This document shows positions 53,608 through 62,193 of a stretch of 64,000 bases of DNA, piece after piece. A model generated the notes under the pieces. That model was not told where the DNA came from and did no database searches. It saw only the letters and a list, made by a program, of their open reading frames with translations. The number at the start of each line of letters is the position of its first letter. The stretch's first letter is position 1. The DNA is from Yoonia maritima (GTDB taxonomy: Bacteria > Pseudomonadota > Alphaproteobacteria > Rhodobacterales > Rhodobacteraceae): assembly GCF_003003285.1 (NCBI RefSeq), contig NZ_PVTP01000001.1:186001-250000 (forward strand). Direction: 5' to 3'. The position numbers and the translations under genes were made by a program.

Positions 53608-55359
53608 TTAGACCAAAGCCTCGCCAGCGCCTTGAATGGCGCCCTCGGTCGAGTCATCCCCCAACAGCATTTCGTTATGTGCCTTGCCCGACGGGATCAT
53701 CGGGAAGCAGTTTTCGTGTTTTTCGACCAGACAATCGAATAGGACAGGGCCGTCATACGTGATCATTTCCATGATCGCGTCATCCAACGCATCTGGATCG
53801 TGGCATTGAATGCCTTTCGCGCCAAATGCTTCGGCCAGTTTCACGAAATCGGGCAGGGACTCTGACCAGCTGGATGAATAGCGTTCACCATGCAGCAGCT
53901 CTTGCCATTGACGCACCATGCCCAGACGTTCGTTGTTCAAGATGAACTGTTTGACGGGCAGCTTGTATTGCATCGCGGTACCCAGTTCTTGCATGTTCAT
54001 CAGCCATGATGCCTCACCCGCGACGTTGATGACCAAGGCATCTGGGTGCGCCATTTGCACGCCGATAGAGGCGGGGAAGCCGTAACCCATTGTGCCCAGA
54101 CCACCCGAAGTCATCCAACGGTTGGGGTCCTCAAAGCGAAGGTATTGTGCGGCCCACATTTGGTGTTGACCCACTTCTGTCGTGATGTAGCGATCGTGCT
54201 TTTTGGTCAATTCTTCAAGGCGTTGCAGGGCGTACTGCGGCTTGATGATCTTGCCGTCTTGCTTGAAGTCCAAGCATTTCACGTTGCGCCATTCGTTGAT
54301 CTGATTCCACCACTTGGACAGGCCTTCTTTGTTGGTTTTGCGACCGCGGGCTTTCCAGACGTTCAGCAGATCCTCAAGCACATGGGCAACGTCGCCCAGA
54401 ATTGGGATATCAACGTGAATGACCTTGTTGATCGAAGACGCATCAATATCGATATGTGCCTTTTTTGAGTTGGGGCTGAATGCATCCAGACGCCCGGTAA
54501 TCCGGTCATCAAAACGCGCGCCGATGTTAATCATCAGATCGCAATCATGCATGGCCATGTTGGCTTCGTACAGACCGTGCATGCCCAGCATACCGATCCA
54601 GCTGTCGCCGGATGCAGGATATGCCCCCAAACCCATCAGCGTGGATGTGATTGGGAAACCAGTCGCAGCAACCAGTTCACGCAGCAGCTGCGATGCAGCC
54701 GGACCAGAGTTGATAACGCCGCCACCTGTATAGAACACGGGACGTTTCGCTGTTTCCATGGCTTTCGCCAGTTCAGTAATCGCATCCAGATCGCCCTTAA
54801 CCTGCGGGTTATAGTGGGTCTCGACCTGTTTGGCCTGCGTATAGGTGCCTGTTGCGAACTGAACATCCTTGGGAATGTCGATCAGAACCGGGCCGGGACG
54901 ACCAGATGTGGCAACATGGAACGCCTCGTGCAGGGTCGCGGCCAGCTTGTCGGTCTCTTTTACCAGCCAGTTATGTTTGGTGCAGGGGCGGGTGATGCCA
55001 ACGGTGTCGGCCTCTTGGAATGCATCGGACCCGATCATGAATGTCGGAACCTGACCCGTCAGAACGATCAATGGAATACTGTCCAGCAGCGCATCAGTCA
55101 GACCGGTCACCGCGTTCGTGGCGCCGGGACCAGATGTCACCAGTGCAACGCCGGGTTTGCCCGTCGAGCGTGCGTAACCTTCGGCTGCGTGAACCGCGCC
55201 TTGTTCGTGACGTACCAAAACATGCGTAATGCTGTTTTGCTGAAAAATCTCGTCATAGATCGGTAGGACGGCGCCACCGGGATATCCAAAGACGACTTCC
55301 ACACCCTGATCGATCAGAGCCTGTACTACCATTTTTGCGCCCGTCATGGCTTTTGTCAT
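53608..55359 (-). CDS. ilvI: acetolactate synthase large subunit
   Basis: TPP-dependent enzyme making acetolactate and acetohydroxybutyrate for Val, Leu and Ile. 583 residues: VEVVFGYPGGAVLPIYDEIF, catalytic Glu in VRHEQGAVHAAEGYARS, a central FAD-type domain, and the TPP region NVAGEASWLMNMQELGT, followed by NNERLGMVRQWQ. The last region reads AGEAS where many homologues have DGDGS; this is usual in alphaproteobacteria as I recall. Preceded by a leader peptide and terminator (attenuator). Confidence 0.96.
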   Translation of the reverse strand: MTKAMTGAKMVVQALIDQGVEVVFGYPGGAVLPIYDEIFQQNSITHVLVRHEQGAVHAAEGYARSTGKPGVALVTSGPGATNAVTGLTDALLDSIPLIVLTGQVPTFMIGSDAFQEADTVGITRPCTKHNWLVKETDKLAATLHEAFHVATSGRPGPVLIDIPKDVQFATGTYTQAKQVETHYNPQVKGDLDAITELAKAMETAKRPVFYTGGGVINSGPAASQLLRELVAATGFPITSTLMGLGAYPASGDSWIGMLGMHGLYEANMAMHDCDLMINIGARFDDRITGRLDAFSPNSKKAHIDIDASSINKVIHVDIPILGDVAHVLEDLLNVWKARGRKTNKEGLSKWWNQINEWRNVKCLDFKQDGKIIKPQYALQRLEELTKKHDRYITTEVGQHQMWAAQYLRFEDPNRWMTSGGLGTMGYGFPASIGVQMAHPDALVINVAGEASWLMNMQELGTAMQYKLPVKQFILNNERLGMVRQWQELLHGERYSSSWSESLPDFVKLAEAFGAKGIQCHDPDALDDAIMEMITYDGPVLFDCLVEKHENCFPMIPSGKAHNEMLLGDDSTEGAIQGAGEALV

Positions 55360-55397
55360 TGTTCTCGCGTCCTATCCGCTATTTTATCATTGGTCAC

Positions 55398-55423
55398 AAA
55401 AAAACCCCCGAGTTTGTCGGGGG
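55398..55423 (-). terminator. attenuator terminator before ilvI
   Basis: On the minus strand CCCCCG-ACAAACT-CGGGGG (55405-55423) is followed by seven Ts (55398-55404). It lies between the leader peptide stop (55450) and the ilvI start (55359). CCCATGCGC just before it is complementary to GCGCATGGG inside the leader. Confidence 0.85.
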
Positions 55424-55449
55424 CGCATGGGATCGTTATGGTCTTACCG

Positions 55450-55497
55450 TTACCGGCCCATGCGCGTGTATCTTAGAATGAGTACGACGTTGTTCAT
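55450..55497 (-). CDS. ilv leader peptide (attenuation control)
   Basis: A 15-codon open frame on the minus strand reads M-N-N-V-V-L-I-L-R-Y-T-R-M-G-R-stop. Five consecutive branched-chain codons (V-V-L-I-L) suit attenuation of the acetolactate synthase operon. AGAGGA lies 6 bases before its ATG. When Val/Leu/Ile-tRNA is scarce, ribosome stalling here should allow read-through of the terminator at 55398-55423. The mechanism is inferred from sequence. Confidence 0.85.
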   Translation of the reverse strand: MNNVVLILRYTRMGR

Positions 55498-55520
55498 CGG
55501 GGTTCCTCTCGTGTGGGATG

Positions 55521-55549
55521 ACAATAGTGTTGGCTCATCCAAGGGTCAA
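55521..55549 (-). promoter_or_regulatory. promoter of the ilv leader and ilvIH
   Basis: On the minus strand TTGACC (55544-55549), 17 bases, TATTGT (55521-55526); transcription should begin near 55514, shortly before the leader peptide ATG at 55497. Confidence 0.75.
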
Positions 55550-55688
55550 CAGCCTGTTTGGAGAAAATGTCGTTTGCGCGGGTGTTTTTGGAATTTTCTT
55601 TCATATCGTATATTTTGCGCCCCAACTTAAGCGTGCGTTAGGTGAATCAAATCATACCTAAGACGTAGCAGTTGGGTTTTTGGTTGGT

Positions 55689-56423
55689 ATGCAAAATTTT
55701 GTCGCATGGGTTGTTCCACGCCGTTGGTGGCATTGGGTATTTTCGATTTTTATGTGGGGTGCCGTCGTCGGGATTTTGGGTTTTTTGTCGGAACTCATTG
55801 TGCAAGACCACACAAATTACCATGCAGCTAGGCATTTTGGGATGGCCATCTTCACGTCTGCGCCGTTGGTTGTTTTTGCAATTGTGTTACTGCGATATTC
55901 AAACCGCTTGACGCAGGATGCGATTAAGATGGCGTCAAAGGACCCGTTGACAGGCTTACTGAATAGGCGGGCATTTCTTGATGCGCTTTCTAGGTAGCCG
56001 GCGGGGGTTTTGTTCATGCTGGACTTGGATCATTTTAAGGTCGTCAACGATAGTTACGGTCATCCGACTGGAGATCAGGTATTGTGTGAAATGGGCCACG
56101 CGATGACGGGTTTGGTGCGCAAAACCGATCTTGTTGGCCGATTGGGCGGCGAAGAATTTGCCGTGTTTGTTCCCGCCTTGACACAGAGTGAAGCACAAAG
56201 TCTTGGCGAACGAATGTCTCTAGGGGCGGTATATGTGGATCCGTTTACGCAAAAGCATATTTCAGTGACGGCTTCTGTTGGGGTAGTTGAAACTGGGTGC
56301 TGTGACAGTGTCGATAATATGCTGCGTCTCGCTGATAAGGCGCTGTATCACGCCAAAGCTGCGGGTAGGGCGCAGTTGGTATGGATCGACTGCGCTGGTA
56401 ATGCACCCAGCGCAGTCGCCTGA
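55689..56423 (+). pseudogene. diguanylate cyclase with in-frame amber stop
   Basis: One continuous frame apart from TAG 55995-55997. Upstream part: two TM segments (WVFSIFMWGAVVGILGFLSEL and FGMAIFTSAPLVVFAIVLL) and KDPLTGLLNRRAFLD, the start of a GGDEF domain. Downstream part: MLDLDHFKVVNDSYGHPTGD, RKTD (I-site) and GRLGGEEFAVF (active site), SVGVV. Removing the stop gives about 244 residues, a normal membrane diguanylate cyclase making c-di-GMP. A CAG-to-TAG change fits. Either inactivated in this strain, or read through. Confidence 0.8.
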
Positions 56424-56455
56424 CGTTGGATGCATCCTCAACAAGGTTAGGTCTA

Positions 56456-57313
56456 TTACCCGATTTTATCTTGCGTTTTTGTATCGAAATCGCTGGCATC
56501 ATGACGTTCGTGCAGTTGACCTTCGGGCGCGCCGGATGTGCGATTGACCATGGCGCCACGGATAAATGCGGGACGTGACATGACCTCGTCTGCCCACCGG
56601 ATCACGTTTTTGTAAATTCCTACATCGAGGAATTCGCCGGCATCATACCCTTCGCCTTTGACCAGACGGCCGTACCAAGGCGCAGTTGCCATATCGGCGA
56701 TCGTATAATCTTTGCCAGATAGGTAGCGGTTGTCGGCAAGTTGACGATCAAGAACATCAAGTTGGCGCTTGGCCTCCATTGCAAAGCGATTAATCGGATA
56801 TTCGAATTTTTCGGGTGCATAGGCGTAGAAGTGACCAAAGCCGCCGCCCAGATAAGGCGCAGACCCTTGTAGCCAGAACAGCCAATTCATCGCCTCAGTG
56901 CGTGCCGCTTGATCCGTTGGTAAAAACGCGCCAAACTTTTCAGCAAGATACAGCAGTATCGCACCGCTTTCGAAAACACGGCTTCCCGTCCCATGATCCA
57001 TCAGGGCAGGGATTTTTGAGTTCGGGTTCACATCAACAAAACCGCTGCCAAACTGATCGCCATCGCCGATTTTGATGAGCCAAGCATCATATTCTGCACC
57101 ATGCCCCGCCGCGAGCAGTTCTTCGAGCATGACAGTAACTTTTACGCCGTTTGGGGTCGCAAGAGAGTAAAGCTGTAGCGGATGCTTTCCAACTGGTAGA
57201 TCTTTGTCGTGGGTAGGGCCCGCAATGGGGCGATTGATGCTGGCGAACTCGCCACCGTTCTTAGCGTCCCATGTCCAGACTTTTGGTGGGACATACTTTG
57301 ATGTTTCGGTCAT
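56456..57313 (-). CDS. yghU: glutathione-dependent disulfide-bond oxidoreductase, YghU type
   Basis: Nu-class glutathione transferase-like enzyme with disulfide reductase activity towards glutathione-bound substrates. 285 residues: KVWTWDAKNGGEFASINRP, HPLQLYSLATPNGVKVT, the TNP-less active-site motif IPALMDHG, FESGAILLYLAEKFG, and C-terminal helical domain (TIADMATAPWYGRL). Start 57313 (MTETSKY) has GGAG seven bases upstream; an ATG at 57358 is weaker. Alone on its strand, no operon. Confidence 0.9.
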   Translation of the reverse strand: MTETSKYVPPKVWTWDAKNGGEFASINRPIAGPTHDKDLPVGKHPLQLYSLATPNGVKVTVMLEELLAAGHGAEYDAWLIKIGDGDQFGSGFVDVNPNSKIPALMDHGTGSRVFESGAILLYLAEKFGAFLPTDQAARTEAMNWLFWLQGSAPYLGGGFGHFYAYAPEKFEYPINRFAMEAKRQLDVLDRQLADNRYLSGKDYTIADMATAPWYGRLVKGEGYDAGEFLDVGIYKNVIRWADEVMSRPAFIRGAMVNRTSGAPEGQLHERHDASDFDTKTQDKIG

Positions 57314-57525
57314 CTTTCGCTCCGATTTGTGATCCGTTTTCTGTGTGCAAATAGGCATTGCATGATGCCTAAGCGCAAGGCGGTTCTATAAATAATTGGT
57401 GCTGTTTTCGCGGTAATATCAAGTGTTTCTGGGTTATTGTCGATGTGGTTGCATTATTTTCAAGACATTTTGAATTTCTGTGAAATAGTAAACACACGAT
57501 AAATGATAAGCGAAAGGGATGATGA

Positions 57526-58647
57526 ATGTCGAATGTTAGAACCCAAGCCGGTAAAATAGTCCTGCCAAGAGTAACTTTGTTTTCTTCATCCGGTTTTGCC
57601 GCATTATGCGCCATGAGTTTTGGTATTGTTGCGGCGTCTGCCGGGCAAGTTCAGGCGCAAGAGCAGTGTACAAGCTATACGATTGTTCGTGGTGATACCC
57701 TTAGCCAGGTTGCAAAACGGGCAGAGGTCCCGGGCGGTTATCAGGTATTATTCAATGCAAATACCGATGTTTTAGAGAGTCCAAATTTGCTTGAGGTTGG
57801 ACAAGTTTTAAAGATCCCTTGTGCAGATGGTGCGCTTCCCGTGACTGAAGCGACGGCACCAGTTCCGGCTGAAACGCCGACGTTACAGCCGGAAAGTCTT
57901 GATCGTCCGCTCAGATTTGTGACTTCAAGTGGCTATGCGCCATTCACAGAAGAAAGCCTGCCCGGTGGTGGACTGTTCACGCAGATGGTGCGTCGTTCGA
58001 TGGAGCTTGGTAATGAAGACCAAGAATTCAACATCATGTTCGTCAATGACTGGAATTCGCATTTGCAAGATTTGCTGCCGTCGGGCGCGATCGATATGGC
58101 TTTTCCATGGTTCAAACCGGATTGCACAAAAGTTGATAATCTTTCTGCCCCGAACGCCTATCGATGCACCGATTTCAATCATTCAGAGCCGTTTTACGAT
58201 GCGCTGGTTGGGTATTACACGCTTGCTGGCAGCGCCTATGCCTCTGCGGATAGCTACTCTGACCTGTTCGGCGCACGACTGTGTCGCCCAGATGCGTGGT
58301 TCACGTTTGATCTAGAGGGCGAGGCGCTTGTTTCCCCAAATATCGAACTTGTTCAACCGCCGACCCAAGCTACCTGTTGGGATTTACTGCGCGATGGCGA
58401 AGTGGATGTCGTGACCTATGACGCACTACCGGCTGAGGAAGATGCGACAAATGCCGGTATGAAAGACGTCGTTGTCGATCTGCCTACACTGACATCTAAG
58501 CAGACGCTTCATGTGTTCGTCTCCAAAAGCAACCCTAATGGCGAAGCCTATATGGAGATCATTAATGCAGGTTTGGAAGAACTCCGCCTGTCTGGGGAGT
58601 GGTTCGAGATTGTGCGCGAAGGTATCAAAACCACGGTCGAAAACTAA
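57526..58647 (+). CDS. LysM domain fused to solute-binding protein type domain
   Basis: 373 residues. A long N-terminal signal sequence (VTLFSSSGFAALCAMSFGIV) ends AQAQ-like QVQAQEQ. A LysM domain (about 50-95: YTIVRGDTLSQVAKRAEVP, LEVGQVLKIPC) is followed by a linker rich in Pro/Ala/Glu, then a family 3 amino-acid-binding-protein-like domain (RFVTSSGYAPFTEES, DMAFPWFKPDC, LRDGEVDVVTYDALP). The fusion would tether a ligand-binding domain to peptidoglycan. No permease gene beside it. Ligand unknown. Confidence 0.88.
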   Translation: MSNVRTQAGKIVLPRVTLFSSSGFAALCAMSFGIVAASAGQVQAQEQCTSYTIVRGDTLSQVAKRAEVPGGYQVLFNANTDVLESPNLLEVGQVLKIPCADGALPVTEATAPVPAETPTLQPESLDRPLRFVTSSGYAPFTEESLPGGGLFTQMVRRSMELGNEDQEFNIMFVNDWNSHLQDLLPSGAIDMAFPWFKPDCTKVDNLSAPNAYRCTDFNHSEPFYDALVGYYTLAGSAYASADSYSDLFGARLCRPDAWFTFDLEGEALVSPNIELVQPPTQATCWDLLRDGEVDVVTYDALPAEEDATNAGMKDVVVDLPTLTSKQTLHVFVSKSNPNGEAYMEIINAGLEELRLSGEWFEIVREGIKTTVEN

Positions 58648-58686
58648 AGTCTTGCGCCGTGCCTAACTGTGTTGGGTACGGTTTCT

Positions 58687-59319
58687 TTAGATTCCAGTAC
58701 CTTGAAGCACACCATGTTCCATTGCATATCGGGTTAGCCCAGCAGTAGAACTGATCCCAAGCTTGCCCTTGATATTATTGCGATGTGTTTCAACTGTACG
58801 AACAGAGATATTCAGCGTGTTTGCGACTTCTTTGTTGGATTTGCCTTGGGCCAGTTCAAGCAGGATCGTTTGTTCGCGGCTGGTCAGAGTTTCGCGCCCG
58901 TCGCTGATTTTGGGGCGTAATGACCCTTTGGCGCCAGTGCATAGATATTGTTCGCCAGCCATTACCGCATCAATTGCATGTCGGATCGATTCTGTTGGCA
59001 CATCTTTCAAAATATATCCCCGCGCGCCGTGGCTGAGTGCGGTCGAGATATAGGCCGGACTATCATGCATCGAAAGGATCACGATCCGGGTATCTGGTCG
59101 TCTTTCCAAAATGATCTCGGTCGCATTTAACCCCGAAAGACCGGGCATGTTGAGATCAAGCAGTATCACATCGGGCGCAAGAGCAATCACCTGATCCACG
59201 GCGTCTTGGCCGTTATTAAGCGCGCCGACAACTTCGATGTCGTCATAGCTTTCTAAAATGGCTTGTATGCCTTCGGTGACCATGGGGTGATCGTCCACGA
59301 TCAGAATGCGGATCGTCAT
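58687..59319 (-). CDS. NarL/FixJ-family response regulator
   Basis: 210 residues: receiver (ILIVDDHPMV, Asp55 in VILLDLNMPGLSG, KDVP) and LuxR-type HTH (LTSREQTILLELAQGKSN, SVRTVETHRNNIKGKLGI). Its start overlaps the kinase stop (ATGA). Pairs with the kinase upstream and probably regulates the divergent TRAP genes. Confidence 0.94.
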   Translation of the reverse strand: MTIRILIVDDHPMVTEGIQAILESYDDIEVVGALNNGQDAVDQVIALAPDVILLDLNMPGLSGLNATEIILERRPDTRIVILSMHDSPAYISTALSHGARGYILKDVPTESIRHAIDAVMAGEQYLCTGAKGSLRPKISDGRETLTSREQTILLELAQGKSNKEVANTLNISVRTVETHRNNIKGKLGISSTAGLTRYAMEHGVLQGTGI

Positions 59320-60746
59320 GCGTTTTCCTTTGGCGTCTTTTGTGGACTTAACAGGTGGGTTAACGGGACCTGTGCTTCGATAATGGTTCCGGTGGGGGCG
59401 TTGTTGCGTGATGTTTCAATGCGCAAGGTCCCTCCGATTTGTTCGATACGTTCTTGCATATTTCGCAACCCGAGGCCATGCGTTCCGCGTCGTTCTGGTT
59501 GGGGCCAGACCATGCCCACGCCGTTGTCTGAGACGCGCAACATTGCACCAGATCGATGCCCCTTTAACGTCATGTGAACATGTGTCGCGCTCGCGTGGCG
59601 TTCAATATTCGTCAGCGCCTCTTGGGCGATGCGATAGAGCGCGATCCTTGCATCTTGGTCTAGGCGATTGCGAAAGACGACCGTCTCAAATTCGGTATGG
59701 ATCCCGGTGCGTGTCCGAAACTCATCGGTCAATGCTTGCAGGGCAGGGCCTAACCCAAGATCGTCAAGCGCGCCGGGACGCAGGTCTCGGCTAATGCGCC
59801 TGACTTCTTGGATGGTTTGACCTAACCCGTCTATCCCTTTGTTCAGGCTATCGATGCTATTATCACCGAGCTTGCGCCGGGTCAGTTCAAGTGCATAGCG
59901 TACGCCTACTAGCATCTGGCTAATGCCATCGTGTAATTCCCGCGCCACGCGACCGCGTTCTTCCTCTTGGGTGTCGATGATGCGCTGGGTAAGTTCTTTT
60001 AGTTTTACGTCGGCTAGCCGCCGTTCGCGCAAGTTTAAAAACATACCAGTCATAAATACGCCAATCAGAGCAATGATCGCGATCACGACAATATAGAAGG
60101 AAGTCCGCGTAATGCGTGCTTGGACCTCGGCGCGCGACGCGGCCACGTTATCAAGCACGTCATCGATAAATATCCCGGTGCCAATGACCCAGCGCCAATC
60201 CTGAAAGCCGTTCACATAGGCGATCATACGCGCTTGTTCGCCTGTTGATGGTTTTGTCCAGATAAAGCTGTGATAACCGCCCCCCGTACGTGCGATCCGG
60301 ATTAGTTCATTGGTGATCTGGGTTCCGTTCGGGTCAGTAAGCCCCAGCCAGTTTCGCCCGATGAGGTCGGTTTGGCGTGGTGCGACAAGGTTGTTTCCGT
60401 CGTAGTCAAACACAAAGAAATAGCCATCTTGCCCATAAAGCATCGAAGACAATTCTTGGGTGACTGCCAATTTTGCGATGTCGTCATCCGGGGCCGCACG
60501 GCCATAGGTATTCACCACAGCGGTGCGCGCAATGGATAAATAATTCTGAAGCTCTGCGCGTTTAGTCGCGATGAGCTGGGCCTCGAGAGCTTGGATTTCA
60601 CGTTCAGCGAGCTGACGCGATTGCGTTGCGACGACCAGTGAAATCAGAAATACAGCTAACACAAGCGGCACCGTGGCCAAAAGAAAGACCTTTTGCCCGT
60701 AATCGATATTCAACATGTCGCAAAGCCGCGAAATTCGCCCATTCAT
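59316..60746 (-). CDS. membrane sensor histidine kinase, NarX-like HisKA_3 type with Cache sensor
   Basis: 476 residues: TM 1 (about 19-40), a periplasmic Cache-like domain (about 50-205: GQDGYFFVFDYDGNNL, GYHSFIWTKP, FQDWRWVIGTGIF), TM 2 (about 217-238), the phosphoacceptor His272 in ARELHDGISQ and an HATPase with DNGVGM and GLRNMQERIE. Start 60746 (MNGRISRL); an ATG at 60812 is possible. Cache sensors commonly bind small carboxylates, fitting the nearby TakP-type TRAP system. Confidence 0.93.
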   Translation of the reverse strand: MNGRISRLCDMLNIDYGQKVFLLATVPLVLAVFLISLVVATQSRQLAEREIQALEAQLIATKRAELQNYLSIARTAVVNTYGRAAPDDDIAKLAVTQELSSMLYGQDGYFFVFDYDGNNLVAPRQTDLIGRNWLGLTDPNGTQITNELIRIARTGGGYHSFIWTKPSTGEQARMIAYVNGFQDWRWVIGTGIFIDDVLDNVAASRAEVQARITRTSFYIVVIAIIALIGVFMTGMFLNLRERRLADVKLKELTQRIIDTQEEERGRVARELHDGISQMLVGVRYALELTRRKLGDNSIDSLNKGIDGLGQTIQEVRRISRDLRPGALDDLGLGPALQALTDEFRTRTGIHTEFETVVFRNRLDQDARIALYRIAQEALTNIERHASATHVHMTLKGHRSGAMLRVSDNGVGMVWPQPERRGTHGLGLRNMQERIEQIGGTLRIETSRNNAPTGTIIEAQVPLTHLLSPQKTPKENA

Positions 60747-60873
60747 GGTGTGATCGTTAGCGGGGAATCGTGACGAATCAAACCCATGCTGTCGGCTTCG
60801 TTGTTTGCGCACGGATGTGTTCGCTTAATAATAGTGCGATATTGGTCGGAAAATGTAACAAAAATGCGCTTTC

Positions 60874-60889
60874 TACGTAAAACTACGTA
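60874..60889. promoter_or_regulatory. TACGTA-N4-TACGTA dyad upstream of the TRAP operon
   Basis: TACGTA (60874-60879) and TACGTA (60884-60889) with AAAC between, 98 bases before the dctP start and 128 bases before the kinase gene. TACGTA is itself a palindrome, so the site is a symmetrical dyad of the kind bound by NarL/FixJ-type regulators; likely target of the adjacent response regulator. Confidence 0.6.
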
Positions 60890-60987
60890 TTTTAGCTTCG
60901 CTAATCACGCGATAACCTGCCTGGACGAAAAACGATCTGCTTTTGCCTGTGTTTGGGGTGGAAGAATAATATCTGGGAGGAAATTTC

Positions 60988-62070
60988 ATGGATCGCCGTT
61001 CATTTCTAAAGAACTCTGCACTTGGCGGTACGGCCGCCGCTGCGACAGCGCTTGCTGCACCAGCATACGCGCAGGGCAACCGCACGCTGACGCTTGTGAC
61101 GACGTGGGGACGTGGTCTGGCGGGTGTGCACGATGCTGCACAACGTGCTGCTGATACGATCACTGCGATGTCTGGCGGTTCGCTGACAATCGACCTTAAA
61201 GCCGCTGGCGAACTCGTTGGTGCGTTTGAAGTATTTGATGCTGTGACTTCTGGTCAGGCAGACATGTACCACGGTGCTGACTACTACTTTGTGAACCAAC
61301 ACCCTAGTTATGCATATTTCACATCCGTACCATTTGGCATGACCGCGCAGGAAATTTCTAACTGGTACTACCAAGGCGAAGGCCAAGGTTTCCACGACGA
61401 ATTGGGTCAGATCTTTGGTCTGAAATCCTTCCTTGCAGGTAACACTGGTCCACAAGCAGGCGGATGGTTCTCAAAGGAGATCACTGGTCCAGAAGACTTC
61501 CAAGGTCTGAAGTTCCGCATGCCAGGTCTGGGTGGTCAGGCGCTGGGTAAAATGGGTGCATCTGTACAAAACCTGCCGGGCGCAGAAGTTTACCAAGCAT
61601 TGGCGTCTGGTGCGATTGATGGTACCGAGTGGATCGGCCCATGGGCCGATGAAAAAGCTGGTTTCCAAGAAATCACTAAATTCTACTATACGGCTGGTAT
61701 GCACGAGCCGGGCGCTGCCCTGTCACTTGCGACAAATCTAGATGTGTTCGAAAGCCTAAGCCCAGAGCACCAGAAAATCATCGAAATAGCATCTGCCGAA
61801 GCGCATCAGTGGAACCTTGCACAGTTCATGAACAACAACGGTGCAGCACTTCAGCGTCTACAAGCTGGCGGTGTTAAGGTTCTGGAATTCCCTGATACCG
61901 TTTGGGATGCAATGGGTGTTGCTGCGAAAGAAACACTGGACCAGTATGCTGGCGACGACATCTATGACCGTCTGCGTGCAAGCTACAACGCATCGATGGC
62001 TGCGTCTTCTGGCTGGATCCAGAAATCTGAAGGTGCTTACCGCGCCCAGCGTGACCGTGTAATGGGCTAA
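60988..62070 (+). CDS. dctP: TRAP transporter solute-binding protein, TakP-like
   Basis: 360 residues with a Tat signal (RRSFLKNSALGGTAAAA, cleaved after AYAQ). Close to TakP/DctP7-type receptors: YYFVNQHPSYAYFTSVPFGM, NTGPQAGGWFSKEI, GLKFRMPG and DGTEWIGPWADE, the last near the cation/ligand site in TakP. Substrates of the TakP class are alpha-keto acids; not certain here. First gene of the TRAP operon, with a TACGTA dyad upstream. Confidence 0.92.
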   Translation: MDRRSFLKNSALGGTAAAATALAAPAYAQGNRTLTLVTTWGRGLAGVHDAAQRAADTITAMSGGSLTIDLKAAGELVGAFEVFDAVTSGQADMYHGADYYFVNQHPSYAYFTSVPFGMTAQEISNWYYQGEGQGFHDELGQIFGLKSFLAGNTGPQAGGWFSKEITGPEDFQGLKFRMPGLGGQALGKMGASVQNLPGAEVYQALASGAIDGTEWIGPWADEKAGFQEITKFYYTAGMHEPGAALSLATNLDVFESLSPEHQKIIEIASAEAHQWNLAQFMNNNGAALQRLQAGGVKVLEFPDTVWDAMGVAAKETLDQYAGDDIYDRLRASYNASMAASSGWIQKSEGAYRAQRDRVMG

Positions 62071-62100
62071 GGCCCATTCACTTAACGTGACTATCTAACG

Positions 62101-62134
62101 TGAGGGCCCGATGCGTATTGCATAGGGGCCCTCA
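62101..62134 (+). other. intercistronic hairpin between dctP and dctQ
   Basis: TGAGGGCCC (62101-62109) / GGGCCCTCA (62126-62134) exact 9-bp stem, extended inside by ATGC/GCAT around GTATT, 30 bases after the dctP stop. Typical position for differential expression of binding protein over membrane subunits. Confidence 0.7.
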
Positions 62135-62193
62135 TGCATAAGGGTGCAAGGGAAGCACCTATCAAAAAATTATCGCGACAGGGGGATTGGGAC

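Noticed and set aside
62134-62193. Start at ATG 62134 for DctQ
   Set aside because: The ATG is in the 3' arm of a hairpin and the added 20 residues are not hydrophobic or conserved-looking.
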